64,000 nt of DNA from Rhodamnia argentea (lineage: Eukaryota > Streptophyta > Magnoliopsida > Myrtales > Myrtaceae): the NCBI RefSeq assembly GCF_020921035.1, contig NC_063156.1, positions 24,042,283 through 24,106,282 of the forward strand, in the 5' to 3' direction. A model generated the notes under the pieces. The model worked only from the letters and a program-made list of their open reading frames with translations, was not told where the DNA came from and did not search any database. Within the stretch, counting starts at the first letter, position 1; every line of letters begins with the position of its first letter. Both the position numbers and the translations under genes were made by a program. Of the stretch, positions 37,873 to 48,486 are shown piece after piece.

Positions 37873-39666
37873 ATGGACGATGAAGAAGCACAGCGGCTCG
37901 TGCGCACGAACACCAACCCGGCACGGAGTGAATCGCCGCCGCCCGCGAAGCTAGAGCTGACCGTGGATGAAGTCGTGGAAGAGTACGTCGGATCGTTCGG
38001 GTTCGCGCAGCTGCTGCACGTGTTCTTGGTGTCGCTGGCGTGGATATTCGATTCCCAGAGCACGCTGATCACGATCTTCACCGACGCGCAGCCGTCGTCT
38101 TGGAGGTGCAAGTCGCCGGGTTCGTGTGCCGATGCCGGCGGAGACGGAGGCGCCGTGGCTTCCGTATGTGGATTGGAGGGAGGGACTTGGGAGTGGGTCG
38201 GTGGCAACGCCAGCTCGGTGATCGCCGAGTGGGGTCTCATCTGCGACCGCAAGTTCCTCGCCGCCATACCCGCCTCTCTCTTCTTCCTCGGCTCTTTATT
38301 AGGTACGTTGGATTGATCCTCGTCTTGAACATGCTCACAAAGTCACATGCTTTTCCCGCTGCTCAAAATCTACATTTCTCATGGGTTCCGTTTCGAATCG
38401 GAAATCGCTTTTTCCTTCACAGGATCAGCGGTTTACGGTCACTTGGCCGACGCGCGGCTGGGCCGGAAGAGAACCGTGCTAATTGCCTGCGTCTTGACAA
38501 CTTTGACCGCTTTCCTCACCTCTCTTTCACCGGACGTATGGACGTATGCCGTCCTCCGCTTCGCCAACGGGTTTGCTCGATCGGGAATCGGCATCTGCTG
38601 TCTCGTCCTCTCCACGGAAGCTGTCGGCCGCAAATGGCGCGGGCAAGTCGGGCAATACGGCTTCTTCTTCTTCACCGTGGGGTTCCTCTCTCTCCCCTTG
38701 ATCGCTTATCCCACGAGAAGTTGCTGGAGGGACTTGTACAAGATAATATCCGTCTTCCCCCTGCTCTATTGCTTCCTCTTGGTCCCTTTTGTTTCAGAGT
38801 CGCCGCGCTGGCTTCTTGTCAAGGGGCGAGACGGAGAAGCGCTCGACGTGATGAAGAAGTACGCAAGACTCAATGGGAAGAAGCTGCCGTCGAATCTAGT
38901 CCTCTCCAATCCGTCTCCGCCGAAAGCGGTCAGCAAAGATGAGGCCGGAGGAGTATCAATGGCAGATGAAGCAGAGGAGAGCCTGTGGAAGACCAGATGG
39001 GCTGCACAAAGAATGGTTCTGGTAATGTTAGCCGGTTTCGGGGTCGGGTTCGTCTACTACGGCATTCAGTTAAACGTTGAGAACCTCAACTTCAATCTTT
39101 ACCTAACCGTGGCCCTCAACGCGGTGTTGGAAATCCCCGCGGTCTTCATCGGGAGCGTGCTCTTGAGCTTCATGAACCGCCGCCTACTCTTCTCGCAGTC
39201 CGCCTTCCTAGCTGGAGTCTCGTGCATCCTCTGCATCGTCTTCTCTCGAGAGAACCGCGGCGGCGGTGGCAGCGTTGCGGATAAACCGGGCGGGAGCTGG
39301 GCGCAACTCCTCATCGAAGGGGTGGGGTTCATGGCCGCTTCCATGGCATTCGACGTGATGTACATCTACTGCGTCGAGCTGTTCCCTACCAACGTGAGGA
39401 ACTTCGCCGTGTCCATGCTGCGCCAAGCCCTCATGCTGGGGGCTTCGATGGCGCCACTGCTGGTGGCGGTGGGCCGGCTGACCCCGTCGTTCTCGTTCCT
39501 CGTGTTCGGCTCGCTTTCCATCTTCAGCGGAGTTTTGGGCCTCTGGCTTCCCGAGACTAGGAATGCTCCTCTCTACGAGACCCTGAAACAACAAGAAGAG
39601 GTGGAAATCCTGAGCTGCGGATCCGATGATCCGGGTTCGGAGCTTGGAAAGGAGGTCAGAAGTTAG
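37873..39666 (+). CDS. OCT: Organic cation/carnitine transporter, MFS
   Basis: Major facilitator family protein of the plant organic cation/carnitine transporter group, expected in plasma membrane or tonoplast; the substrate cannot be told from sequence. Two exons, 37873-38302 and 38423-39666, join in phase (GSLLG|SAVYG) to give 557 aa. TM1 ([18 protein letters not shown]) is followed by a large Cys-containing loop ([22 protein letters not shown]) with a possible N-glycosylation site GNASS, as in OCT proteins. Then comes the MFS loop [12 protein letters not shown], the signature [11 protein letters not shown] and the C-terminal [13 protein letters not shown]. The start MDDEEAQR is chosen because a TATA box sits 92 nt upstream; an in-frame ATG 114 nt earlier precedes that box. 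No lesions are seen. Confidence 0.88.
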
Positions 39667-39738
39667 TAGCCCACCGACATGATCATGCGACGGTTTCATT
39701 TTGCAAGACATTGCGCATCAGAAACTGCAAAGTCTGAG

Positions 39739-39770
39739 CACACCAGAGCACACCAGAGCACACCAGATGA
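39739..39770 (+). repeat. GAGCACACCA triple repeat
   Basis: Three head-to-tail copies of GAGCACACCA in the 3' flank of the transporter gene. Confidence 0.85.
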
Positions 39771-39805
39771 CCAGGATCAGATGCTAAACGTAAAATATTT
39801 GATAG

Positions 39806-39814
39806 TTGTTTCAT
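39806..39814. repeat. Left 9-bp target duplication of the MULE
   Basis: TTGTTTCAT immediately precedes the element and is repeated exactly at 50028-50036 after its other end. Nine bases is the standard Mutator target duplication. Confidence 0.97.
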
Positions 39815-39909
39815 GGGCTTTTTTTCAAATTGCATACAAAAAAATTTTTATTTACCATTTTAGGGGAGAGAAAACTTATTTGCCGTTTAGGGGTCCGCTC
39901 GGTAGTCTT
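39815..39909 (+). repeat. Left terminal inverted repeat of the MULE
   Basis: Starts GGGCTTTTTTTCAAATTGCA and ends GGTCCGCTCGGTAGTCTT. It is identical over 95 bases to the reverse complement of 49933-50027. Weaker similarity (GCCGAGCGG, CGCCGAG, GTGGCCGCTCGGCA) continues for about 70 more bases. Confidence 0.97.
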
Positions 39910-39995
39910 GCTGCCGAGCGGGCATCCGTTCGGCAAGATAACCGCCGAGCGTGCTGCTCGGCAATTTAACTGCCGAGCCGAGTGGCCGCTCGGCA

Positions 39996-40070
39996 GCCCC
40001 CCTCCCCCCTTCCCCTTCCCCCTTCCCCCTTCCCCCGCCGCCCCTGCCGCCCCTCCCCACCCCCGGCCCC
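39996..40070 (+). repeat. C-rich pyrimidine tract
   Basis: A run of CCCCCTTCCCC-type units between the left terminal repeat and the left 127-bp array. It has no counterpart at the right end. Confidence 0.85.
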
Positions 40071-40129
40071 GATTCCGGCCCGGCGATTTCGTCCTCGTAA
40101 GAAATTATTTTCTAAAAAAATTATAAAAG

Positions 40130-41170
40130 CTCGGAGAAATTAGTAAATGGCAACATTCAACTAGCCATAGACAATTCGGGGTATTTTCGCCGACGACTTT
40201 TGAAAATGACGATTTTGCCCTTATGGCAAATTGTCTTCGAAAAAAATTGAAAAAAATGTCAAAAATGGCCATAATGAACATGTCATGCACGATTCGGGGT
40301 ATTTTGGCCGACGACTTTTAGAAAATGACGGTTTTGCCCTTCCGGCAATTTGTCTTTCAAAAAAATTATAAAAAATCTCAAAAATTAGTAAATGACCATA
40401 ATCGACCGGCCATGGACGATTCGGGTTATTTTGGCCGACGACTTTTAGAAAATGACGGTTTTGCCCTTCCGGCAATTTGTCTTTCAAAAAAATTATAAAA
40501 AATCTCAAAAATTAGTAAATGACCATAATCGATCGGCCATGGACGATTCGAGTTATTTTGGCCGATGACTTTTAGAAAATGACGGTTTTGCCCTTCTGGC
40601 AAATTGTCTTTTAAAAAAATTATAAAAAATCTCAAAAATTAGTAAATGACCATAATCAAGCGGCCATGGACGATTGGGGGTATTTTGGCCGACGACTTTT
40701 AGAAAATGACGGTTTTGCCCTTCCGGCAAATTGTCTTTTAAAAAAATTATAAAAAATCTCAAAAATTAGTAAATGACCATAATCAATCGGCCATGGACGA
40801 TTGGGGGTATTTTGGCCGACGACTTTTAGAAAATGACGGTTTTGCCCTTCTGGCAAATTGTCTTTCAAAAAAATTATAAAAAATCTCAAAAATTAGTAAA
40901 TGACCATTATTGAGTGGCCATGGACGATTCGAGTTATTTTGGCCGACGACTTTTAGAAAATGACGGTTTTGCCCTTCCGGCAATTTGTCTTTCAAAAAAA
41001 TTAAAAAATCTCAAAAATTAGTAAATGACCATAATCGATCGGCCATTGACGATTGAGGGTATTTTGGCCGATGACTTTTAGAAAATGACGATTTTGCCCT
41101 TCCAGCAAATTGTCTCCCAAAAAAATTGTAAAAAGAAAATTGCCACAATCAAGCGGCCATGGACGATTCG
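40130..41170 (+). repeat. Left array of 127-bp tandem repeats
   Basis: Eight units, anchored on TGACGGTTTTGCCCTT (or TGACGATTTT) at 40207, 40326, 40453, 40580, 40707, 40834, 40961 and 41086, so the period is almost exactly 127. Each unit contains CGGCCATGGACGATT and, about 20 bases on, TTGGCCGACGAC, so CGGCCA and TGGCCG form a short inverted pair. The short frames inside are by-products of the repeat. Confidence 0.96.
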
Positions 41171-41382
41171 GGCGTTTTGTTCTACTCGGCGTTTTTTAAA
41201 AAGGAAATCATTATTTTTGTTAAGTTTTTAATAATTATTATTTTATTTATAAATTGTTTCTTTTGAAGGTTATTTTATTAGTGTAATTAATTCGGAATAT
41301 TGATAAAATGAAAGTCTCGAGATATATGAAAAACATGCTATTTTCATAATAGATAATAATCGGATTGTCACAATTACATGTA

Positions 41383-43686
41383 CTAACGATGTCGTCTTCC
41401 TACATAACCTCCTGTTCCGCAACGTGGCTCTCTTCGGTGCTCGGCGACTCTAGTATTGTACGGACGAGGAGGAGGCCGAGGAGGAGGATCCGACCGAGGA
41501 GGATGTGTAGATGATAAAGGCATATCTTGTGAAAATATGCCCCCGCCTGACGGTACATATTCTTCTGTAGAGAAGCTTGAATAAAAAAGAGGGAAATCGG
41601 GTACATACGAAGTAGGAGAAGGAGCTGGAGTTTGCGGATCGGGAAATGCAAAAGTAGATCCCTCGGGAAATGGGGCGGCAAAAGGGGTGAATCCAACATT
41701 GAAACCTGCCTGGTCTAATCCCGGAGCGAAACCCGAAGCGAAATCCGTCGTATGATACTCGAAGGTGTAAGGGACGGCATCGCCAACTACATGACCTCGA
41801 GGAGTCCTCCGGGTCGACCGAATAGGCTCAAGCGGATCATCATCGTGAGGGCCAACGGTTGCCGCCGTAGTTGCTGGTTGGGGTGGTGGCATCATTGTGA
41901 GACGCCTCTCCTCATGCTGGGCGTATAGCATTGCCTTAGCTATCCTCCCCACATCTCCCAAAGTCCGACGAGATGGACGTGAATTTAATATACGTAAGAT
42001 TTGTTCCATGCCATCACCCCGGTAATGATATGACAAGCAACAAATGTTATAAAATTACAATAACTTATGTTAGTAAAAATATAGTTAATGAATTAAATTG
42101 AAAGTATTTGCACTAACCATTGAACCCATTGCAGCTCCGGTAATAGAAATCCACTTCCGTGTATGTCTGCGGAACCACTCCATATATCCCGAGTGAAAGT
42201 GAAGTTCCTCCGTGGCGGGATCAGCATGGACTACATATTCGGTACGCCTGTCCCACATAGCGATCAATCGTCCGTGTTTAGCTGCCCAATCCATCCCGGG
42301 TGGCCTATTGTCAATATCATGCAACCCCGTGTGATCGCGGGGAGGAGTAGGTATCGCTCGCTGCATACCAAACCGGCGAAGTACCCGATCTGGATAATGC
42401 CACTCAACTATCCAAAAACGGATGAGTGGCACACGAGCCCTCCAAATATCCCGTCCCCGCAAGCGGCAGCCGGTACATTCTCCGTAATGTCGCCACCATA
42501 GGGCTCCCAAATAATCTGTTATCATAATAAAACATATGAAATTAAATGAAGAATTAATTTAAAAGCTAACATTATATTAAACTCATTCGTTGCTATCATT
42601 ACTTACATCTTCGGATGCCAATCTATCAAGTTGGTAGCGCAGATGTACCAACGTATGCGTGGGAATCTCCGTCGTACTTCGACCGTGACTCCAACCGCAT
42701 AAACAAAAAACATTCAATTTTCTTATATTATACGCACTGGAAGGAATTAATAACGCACGAACTAAAAATATAATAGATCCCATACCGACTACCGAAAGGT
42801 GCAAGTCCTAAAGGAACCTCAACCGTCGGGGATGGGGAGACACATCCGAAGCGCTCCCACGCCCAAAGCTGCAAGATATGTAAGGCACCGCCCATTTGCT
42901 TCGTCTGCGGGTCGGTTGCACGACATAACTCACAGTACAACCATGCAAGTTCCGCTGAACCCCAACTATCTTTGCGTAGGGACGTTAAGGTTCGCCAATA
43001 ATGGAAGAAACAACAAACTAACTCGGGCACCTGATTTGTCCGAGAAAATAGATCCTCCTAGCAGCCGGAGAATGAAAGCCCGGGAATGCTGCACTATGGC
43101 GACGTCATCGGCGTCTGGCGGAAGCTCTTCAAAGCGCTGTCTCAACCAGCTCAAAGCGATCTGTGTGCCCCGCAATCGGACCGGGTGAGCACCGAGTAGA
43201 TCGTCACATACGGTGGGCCAATGCGGAACACTGGGGCCGATGAATCGCACGTCCATCTATAGGAAGGCCGTCGACCTGCAATATCCTGCGGCGTGATAGT
43301 GCATTCACCTTCCGGCATATGGAAGGTGTGGGTCTCGGGCCTCCACCGCTCGACCAATGCAGTAATTAAGTGCCAATCCAGCTGCACGAATCCCATCATA
43401 TAAATGCCAAAAATCCCCGAAGCTTGCAGATACGGGACTATCCGCGGATCAAGATCACCTACGTGTAGCATCGCTCGCCGACATCGAAGGGCTTCTGTCG
43501 GAGGTATCCGTGACATGTAACATGAACAGTTAGTGGCAATTTTGATGATATTGTTACAAAGTACAGATCAATTGAAAAATCTTCAATTACCTTAGCGTCC
43601 CATATAGCCCGAGATCTATGTCCGGCCCGCCCAGCAAGTAGTGAATCATCCTCCGGGCCCGGCTGAATGTAAGTACTACGTGCCAT
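41383..43686 (-). pseudogene. Plant mobile domain (PMD) gene carried by the MULE
   Basis: The minus strand encodes a plant mobile domain protein (aminotransferase-like PMD, the MAIN/MAIL1 superfamily). Hallmarks are GFVQLDWHLITALVERWRPE followed by THTFHMPEGECTITPQDIA, then WPTVCDDLLGAHP, SWGSAELAWLYCELCRAT and GGALHILQLWAWERF. A tract with WWRHYGECTGCRLRGRDIW follows (42085-42525). The last part (41383-42036) is Pro-rich, ending RPYNTRVAEHRREPRCG. Homology jumps frame at about 43260-43290, after CTITPQDIA, and near 42975, where LANLN shifts to SLRKDSWGS. These gaps are too short for introns, so the gene looks broken. True introns seem present near 43530-43590, 42530-42590 and 42040-42110. 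Cellular PMD proteins act in silencing and gene expression; any role here is unknown. Confidence 0.75.
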
Positions 43687-44046
43687 ATCTACACAATTGT
43701 GATATTATAACATTACAACAAATTCCCATATGTATATATAACATGAAACACATAAACTGAATAAATATCGTGCAATTGTGATATTATAACATTACAAAAA
43801 TTCATGATACTTGTCACGCCTCGTGTCTTTTTTACGCGCCAACATCCGTTATTCGTTGATTTCCCGGGATCGATACAACGATAGAAATTATTTTATAACA
43901 TAGAAATTATTTCATGATACAATTTTTTTCCCATATGAAGATATTCATTTGATGACTTCAGAAGACAAAGAGATTTTATAACATAGAAATACGATCATCC
44001 TTACAACACATAGGAATGAAATACATAAGGATCGAGCAAGTATGAT

Positions 44047-46680
44047 CTACTCTCCGGTCGATCTATGTGCACAAGTTTTCCTATTGTGCCCTGATTTTCC
44101 GCTGTGTGTGCAATGATTTCGCGAAGAGCCATCGCTCGCGCTTCTCCGATTCATCTCATTCCGGATCCGTGATGTACGGGGCCTTCCTTTCTTCCGAATA
44201 CGACTCGGGTCCGGCACTAATGGCGGTTCTTCAGGTTCAAGCTCGTAATGAAGATGCCCCAACGGATTAAACATATACCGATAGCATTGAAGGGTTTTCT
44301 CTAAAGTATAGAATTCATCTATGTATGGTTCGTAATCAATGCCATACGCTTGACATGTTGCCATGACGTGTGAACATGGGATTTTCAATCCTTCAAATTT
44401 CCCACATGTGCACGTTCTCAAGTGTAGGCGCACTATGTGTTTGTGGCCCCCTGAACCTCTGGATGCGTCACGTCCAGTTGTCACTTCAAAAACGCCTCTA
44501 TCGTAGTCGAAACACGTGACGACATGCCTATTTGCTTTTTGACTGTTCTTCGGGAGCGTGACACCGGCAAATTCCGTATATTTCCACTGGTTGTCTTTCT
44601 GCATCCTATACATTGTTCTTCTCGTATCAAAATAGTGCACCAACCGATAGAATATCTTGTCGACCATGGCTGCTATTGGTAGATCACGGAAACCCTTCAA
44701 CATCCCGTTGACCGATTCGACTAAATTTGTCGTCATCGATCCATATCTCCTCCCTTCATCATAAGCCTTTGTCCATTTTTCTCTTGGAATCTGATCGCAC
44801 CATGCATGTGGGCCGGATCAAACTCCCTAATTTGGCTCATGAATTGGTCGAACTTTCGACGTTGGTTCGCGTAAGCTGTACAAGACAACATTAATTAGTA
44901 CTTTGTACTCAAATTTTTCCATATGTATTTTCTTAAAATTTACAAATTCGAGAATTTATCTGCCGTCCGAATAAATTTTTTCCCTTCGGCATTTTTGAAG
45001 TGTTTGTTGTAGTTGCCGGCAATGTGCCGAATGCAATATCTATGGTGGGCATGTGGAGGACGCCACCGTGTTGTCTCCATTGCTCGTTGAATACCGATAT
45101 GTCTGTCTGATATTACACAAATATCATCTCTCCTAGTGACATATCTCCGCAATGGATTCATAAACCAAGTCCAATTATCAACATTTTCCCGATGGACTAC
45201 AGCAAATGCCAGCGGGAAAATATGATTATTTCCATCAAGGGAGGCCGCACAAAGGAGGGTTCCTTCGTATTTTCCGTACAAAAATGTACCATCAACAAAA
45301 ATCACGGGACGACAACTTTTGAAGCCTTCAATCGTCCGCTTGAAAGTCCAAAACATCCGGTTCAAAACCGTGCAGCCCTGATCTAGGTTGATATGATCAT
45401 TGATCACAAAATGTGAACCTGGATTCCGACTCTTCATTTCGATCATCCACGTCCTCAACCTACCGTATGATTCATCCCAATCTCCAAATTGTCCGGCGAT
45501 CGCCATTTGTTTGGCCTTCTAGGTTTTACGGTAAGTAGGTTCGAATTGCGGCTTATCTTGAATCTCCGCCATCGGTGGCTTGATTTTGATATCTGGTTGG
45601 GCAGCGACCATTGCTTCTATTTGGCTGCAAAGGTACTTTTGGTCAAGGTGCCGATGATCCCGTGACATTTGCGGAGAACTGCATGTATGTGGCCCATTAT
45701 ATTTACTTATTTTCCAAAACATGCCACCCGATTTAGCAATCGCGCGGAGCCTCCAACCACACGGTCCATTTGAATTGCCACACTTTATCACATATTCGTC
45801 TTTCTTTGTCAAATAACTCGCGAAAATTTTGATTTCTCCTAAGGGAGTACTCTTTCGCGACCAACCGCACCAGCGTCCCGTGATGGAAACAACATGCCAA
45901 CATCAAATTCTTTTGATGGATCAAATAGCATACGGCCCGGCTTGGCTCTTGTGTCGTCTTGCATCATGTCAAAGTCGATCTCTGAATAAGGCGGTGGATG
46001 TACCAACGGCAAAATGGGATTGTTGTATCGCGTATTATAGTAAGCCTCCATATTCTCACATCCGACATCTTCTTCGTCATTGTCATCGGAGTCGATCCAA
46101 GGATCATCTTCTTCATCACCATCATCATCATCACCAGCAAAGAAGATTATCAACATTATTATCATCATCAGCAGCATTATCAGCATTATTATCATTATCG
46201 CCAGCAGCATTATCAGCATTATCATCATCATCATCATCATCAGCATTATCAGCATTATCATTGGCCTGCACGTATCGATTATGTAGACCATCATCATCTT
46301 CACCAACATTCGAAGCTTCCTCCGCGAAATCATCTCTCAATTGATGTTCCGCTACGGTTGCATAGAACCGCAAGAACCCCGTACCACCAGCCTGAAGTGC
46401 AAATTGCTGAATCATCGTAATCGTGGCATCATCATGGACCTCCGTAATGTCATATGTAACACAATTGCCTGTTACATACGGATATCTATACACCACTTGT
46501 TTGAATATACTTGGTTTCTGTTATATTCAAAGCGCTCTCAATCGACACACGTAACTCATCAAATGTCGATATATTTGCCATCCCGAACATGGTAGATTGT
46601 CCGCCTTCGTAATCAATTCCATATTCGGTTCGTACTATTGTGCCTCCCCAACGCACAATCGCAAAAGATGTAGACGACAT
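44047..46680 (-). pseudogene. MuDR-type MULE transposase, decayed
   Basis: Reads on the minus strand from MSSTSFAIVRWGGTIV (46680) through an Asp/Asn-rich linker, the MuDR zinc-binding region (CGNSNGPCGWRLRAIAKSG...YNGPHTC), the DDE catalytic region (VIFVDGTFLYGKYEG; CVISDRHIGI; then MTTNLVESVN), a SWIM zinc finger (CTCGKFEGLKIPCSHVMATC) and a C-terminal zinc knuckle. Lesions: a frame slip near 46490 at TSG/VYRYP; a frame change in the Asp-rich stretch near 46130; an in-frame TAG at 45519-45521 where Trp is expected; a frame break near 44800, compatible with a CA duplication before HAWCDQIP. In the knuckle the second Cys is Ser (CTHSGKSGHNRKTC). An intron may lie at about 44885-44945. The element is unlikely to be autonomous. 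Confidence 0.88.
46110..46265. repeat. ATC/ATT trinucleotide-rich tract
   Basis: Imperfect CAT/ATC/ATT/CAGCATTAT repeats. On the minus strand they encode the Asp/Asn/Ala-rich linker of the transposase (DNADNADDDDDDDNADNAAG). Such a tract is prone to slippage and coincides with a frame change. Confidence 0.85.
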
Positions 46681-46804
46681 TCTGAGTAAATTAGAAATTA
46701 TTTCTAAACTACAATTTCCTAAATATTGTCCCATATACGTTATCAAATTAACATACCTACTATCAATATATCAAATGAAATAAATGTCTTAGTATAGGCC
46801 TAAG

Positions 46805-48190
46805 GGCCGGTTGCTAGAAGGGCGAAATCGTCATTTTGGGAGACAATTTGCCAGAAGGGTAAAATCGTCATTTTTCAAAATTCCTCGGCCAAAATGCCGT
46901 CAATCGTCCATGGCCGATTGATTGTGGCCATTTCCTAATTTTTGAGATTTTTTTTGAATTTTTTGGGAGACAATTTGCCGGAAGGGCAAAATCGTCATTT
47001 TTCAAAATTCGTAGGCCAAAATGCCGTCAATCGTCCATGGCCGATTGATTGTGGCCATTCCTAATTTTTGAGATTTTTTTTGAATTTTTTGGGAGACAAT
47101 TTGCCAAAAGGGCAAAATCGTCATTTTTCAAAATTCGTCGGCCAAAATGCCGTCAATCGTCCATGGCCGATTGATTGTGGCCATTTCCTAATTTTTGAGA
47201 TTTTTTTTGAATTTTTTGGGAGACAATTTGCCGGAAGGGCAAAATCGTCATTTTTCAAAATTCGTAGGCCAAAATGCCGTCAATCGTCCATGGCCAGTTG
47301 ATTGTGGCCATTCCTAATTTTTAAGATTTTTTTTGAATTTTTTGGGAGACAATTTGCCAAAAGGGCAAAATCGTCATTTTTCAAAATTCGTCGGCCAAAA
47401 TGCCGTCAATCGTCCATGGCCGGTTGATTGTGGCCATTTCCTAATTTTTGAGATTTTTTTTGAATTTTTTGGGAGACAATTTGCCGGAAGGGCAAAATCG
47501 TCATTTTTCAAAATTCGTCGGCCAAAATGCCGTCAATCGTCCATGGCCGATTGATTGTGGCCATTTCCTAATTTTTGAGATTTTTTTTGAATTTTTTGGG
47601 AGACAATTTGCCAAAAGGGCAAAATCGTCATTTTTCAAAATTCGTCGGCCAAAATGCCGTCAATCGTCCATGACCAGTTGATTGTGGCCATTTCCTAATT
47701 TTTGAGATTTTTTTTGAATTTTTTGGGAGACAATTTGCCGGAAGGGCAAAATCGTCATTTTTCAAAATTCGTCGGCCAAAATGCCGTCAATCGTCCATGG
47801 CCGATTGATTGTGGCCATTTCCTAATTTTTGAGATTTTTTTTGAATTTTTTGGGAGACAATTTGCCAGAAGGGCAAAATCGTCATTTTTCAAAATTCATC
47901 GGCCAAAATGCCGTCAATCGTCCATGGCCAGTTGATTGTGGCCATTTCCTAATTTTTGAGATTTTTTTTTTGAATTTTATGGGAGACAATTTGCCGTAAA
48001 GGCAAAATCGTCATTTTTCAAAATTCCTCGGCCAAAATGCCGTCAATCGTCCATGGCAAGTTGATTGTGGCCATTTCCTAATTTTTGAGATTTTTTTGAA
48101 TTTTTTTGGGAGACAATTTGCCGGAAGAGCAAAATCGTCATTTTTTTAAATCACCGGCCAAAATAATCTATGGCCACTTCATTGTGGCTA
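46805..48190 (-). repeat. Right array of 127-bp tandem repeats, inverted
   Basis: Eleven units anchored on CGTCATTTTTC at 46866, 46993, 47119, 47246, 47372, 47499, 47626, 47753, 47880, 48009 and 48136, plus a partial unit at 46829. The unit is the reverse complement of the left-array unit (GGGCAAAATCGTCATTTT against AAAATGACGGTTTTGCCC). Two alternating variants are visible, one with GCCGGAAGGGC and one with GCCAAAAGGGC, suggesting later expansion by two-unit steps. Confidence 0.96.
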
Positions 48191-48385
48191 TTTTCCCATT
48201 TTCTGAAATTTCTTAATATTTTTTTCCTTCATTTTTTTTAAAGTCTTTATGATTTTTCTTTATTTTTAATCCATTTTGTATTTTGTAATTTTCTATTATC
48301 CGAATTTTGAAATTATTAAAAAAATATTTTTCGGACCGGGTCAAATCCCGCCCCCGCTTCTCGGTTCGAAAAAAAAATTTTCGGA

Positions 48386-48486
48386 TCGGCACCTAGACTA
48401 CCGAGCATACCCCTAAAAGGTAATTAAGTTTTTTTTCCCCTTATTTGGTAAATAAAATTTTTTTTTATGCAATCTTGAAAAAGCCC
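48386..48486 (-). repeat. Internal degenerate copy of the MULE terminus
   Basis: GGCACCTAGACTACCGAGCA, then ACCCCTAAA, TAAGTTTTTT, CCCCTTATTTGGTAAATAAA, TTTTTTATGCAATCTTGAAA and AAGCCC follow the order and spacing of the right terminal repeat at 49920-50027, with many substitutions. It lies just outside the right array, where an older element end would be. Confidence 0.8.

Noticed and set aside
38040-38942. A 300-codon plus-strand frame overlapping the transporter
   Set aside because: Out of frame with the MFS protein and Arg-rich; an artefact of high GC.
40221-40995. Overlapping minus-strand frames encoding near-identical 70-aa peptides (NRHFLKVVGQN...)
   Set aside because: They repeat with the 127-bp period of the array and have no start context or domain; they are by-products of the repeat.
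40130-41170. Regularly spaced repeats resembling a CRISPR array
   Set aside because: The units are contiguous 127-bp tandem copies with no unique spacers, in a plant MULE.
47068-47935. Plus-strand repeated frames (GQNAVNRPWPIDCGHF...)
   Set aside because: Same 127-bp array in inverted orientation; not genes.
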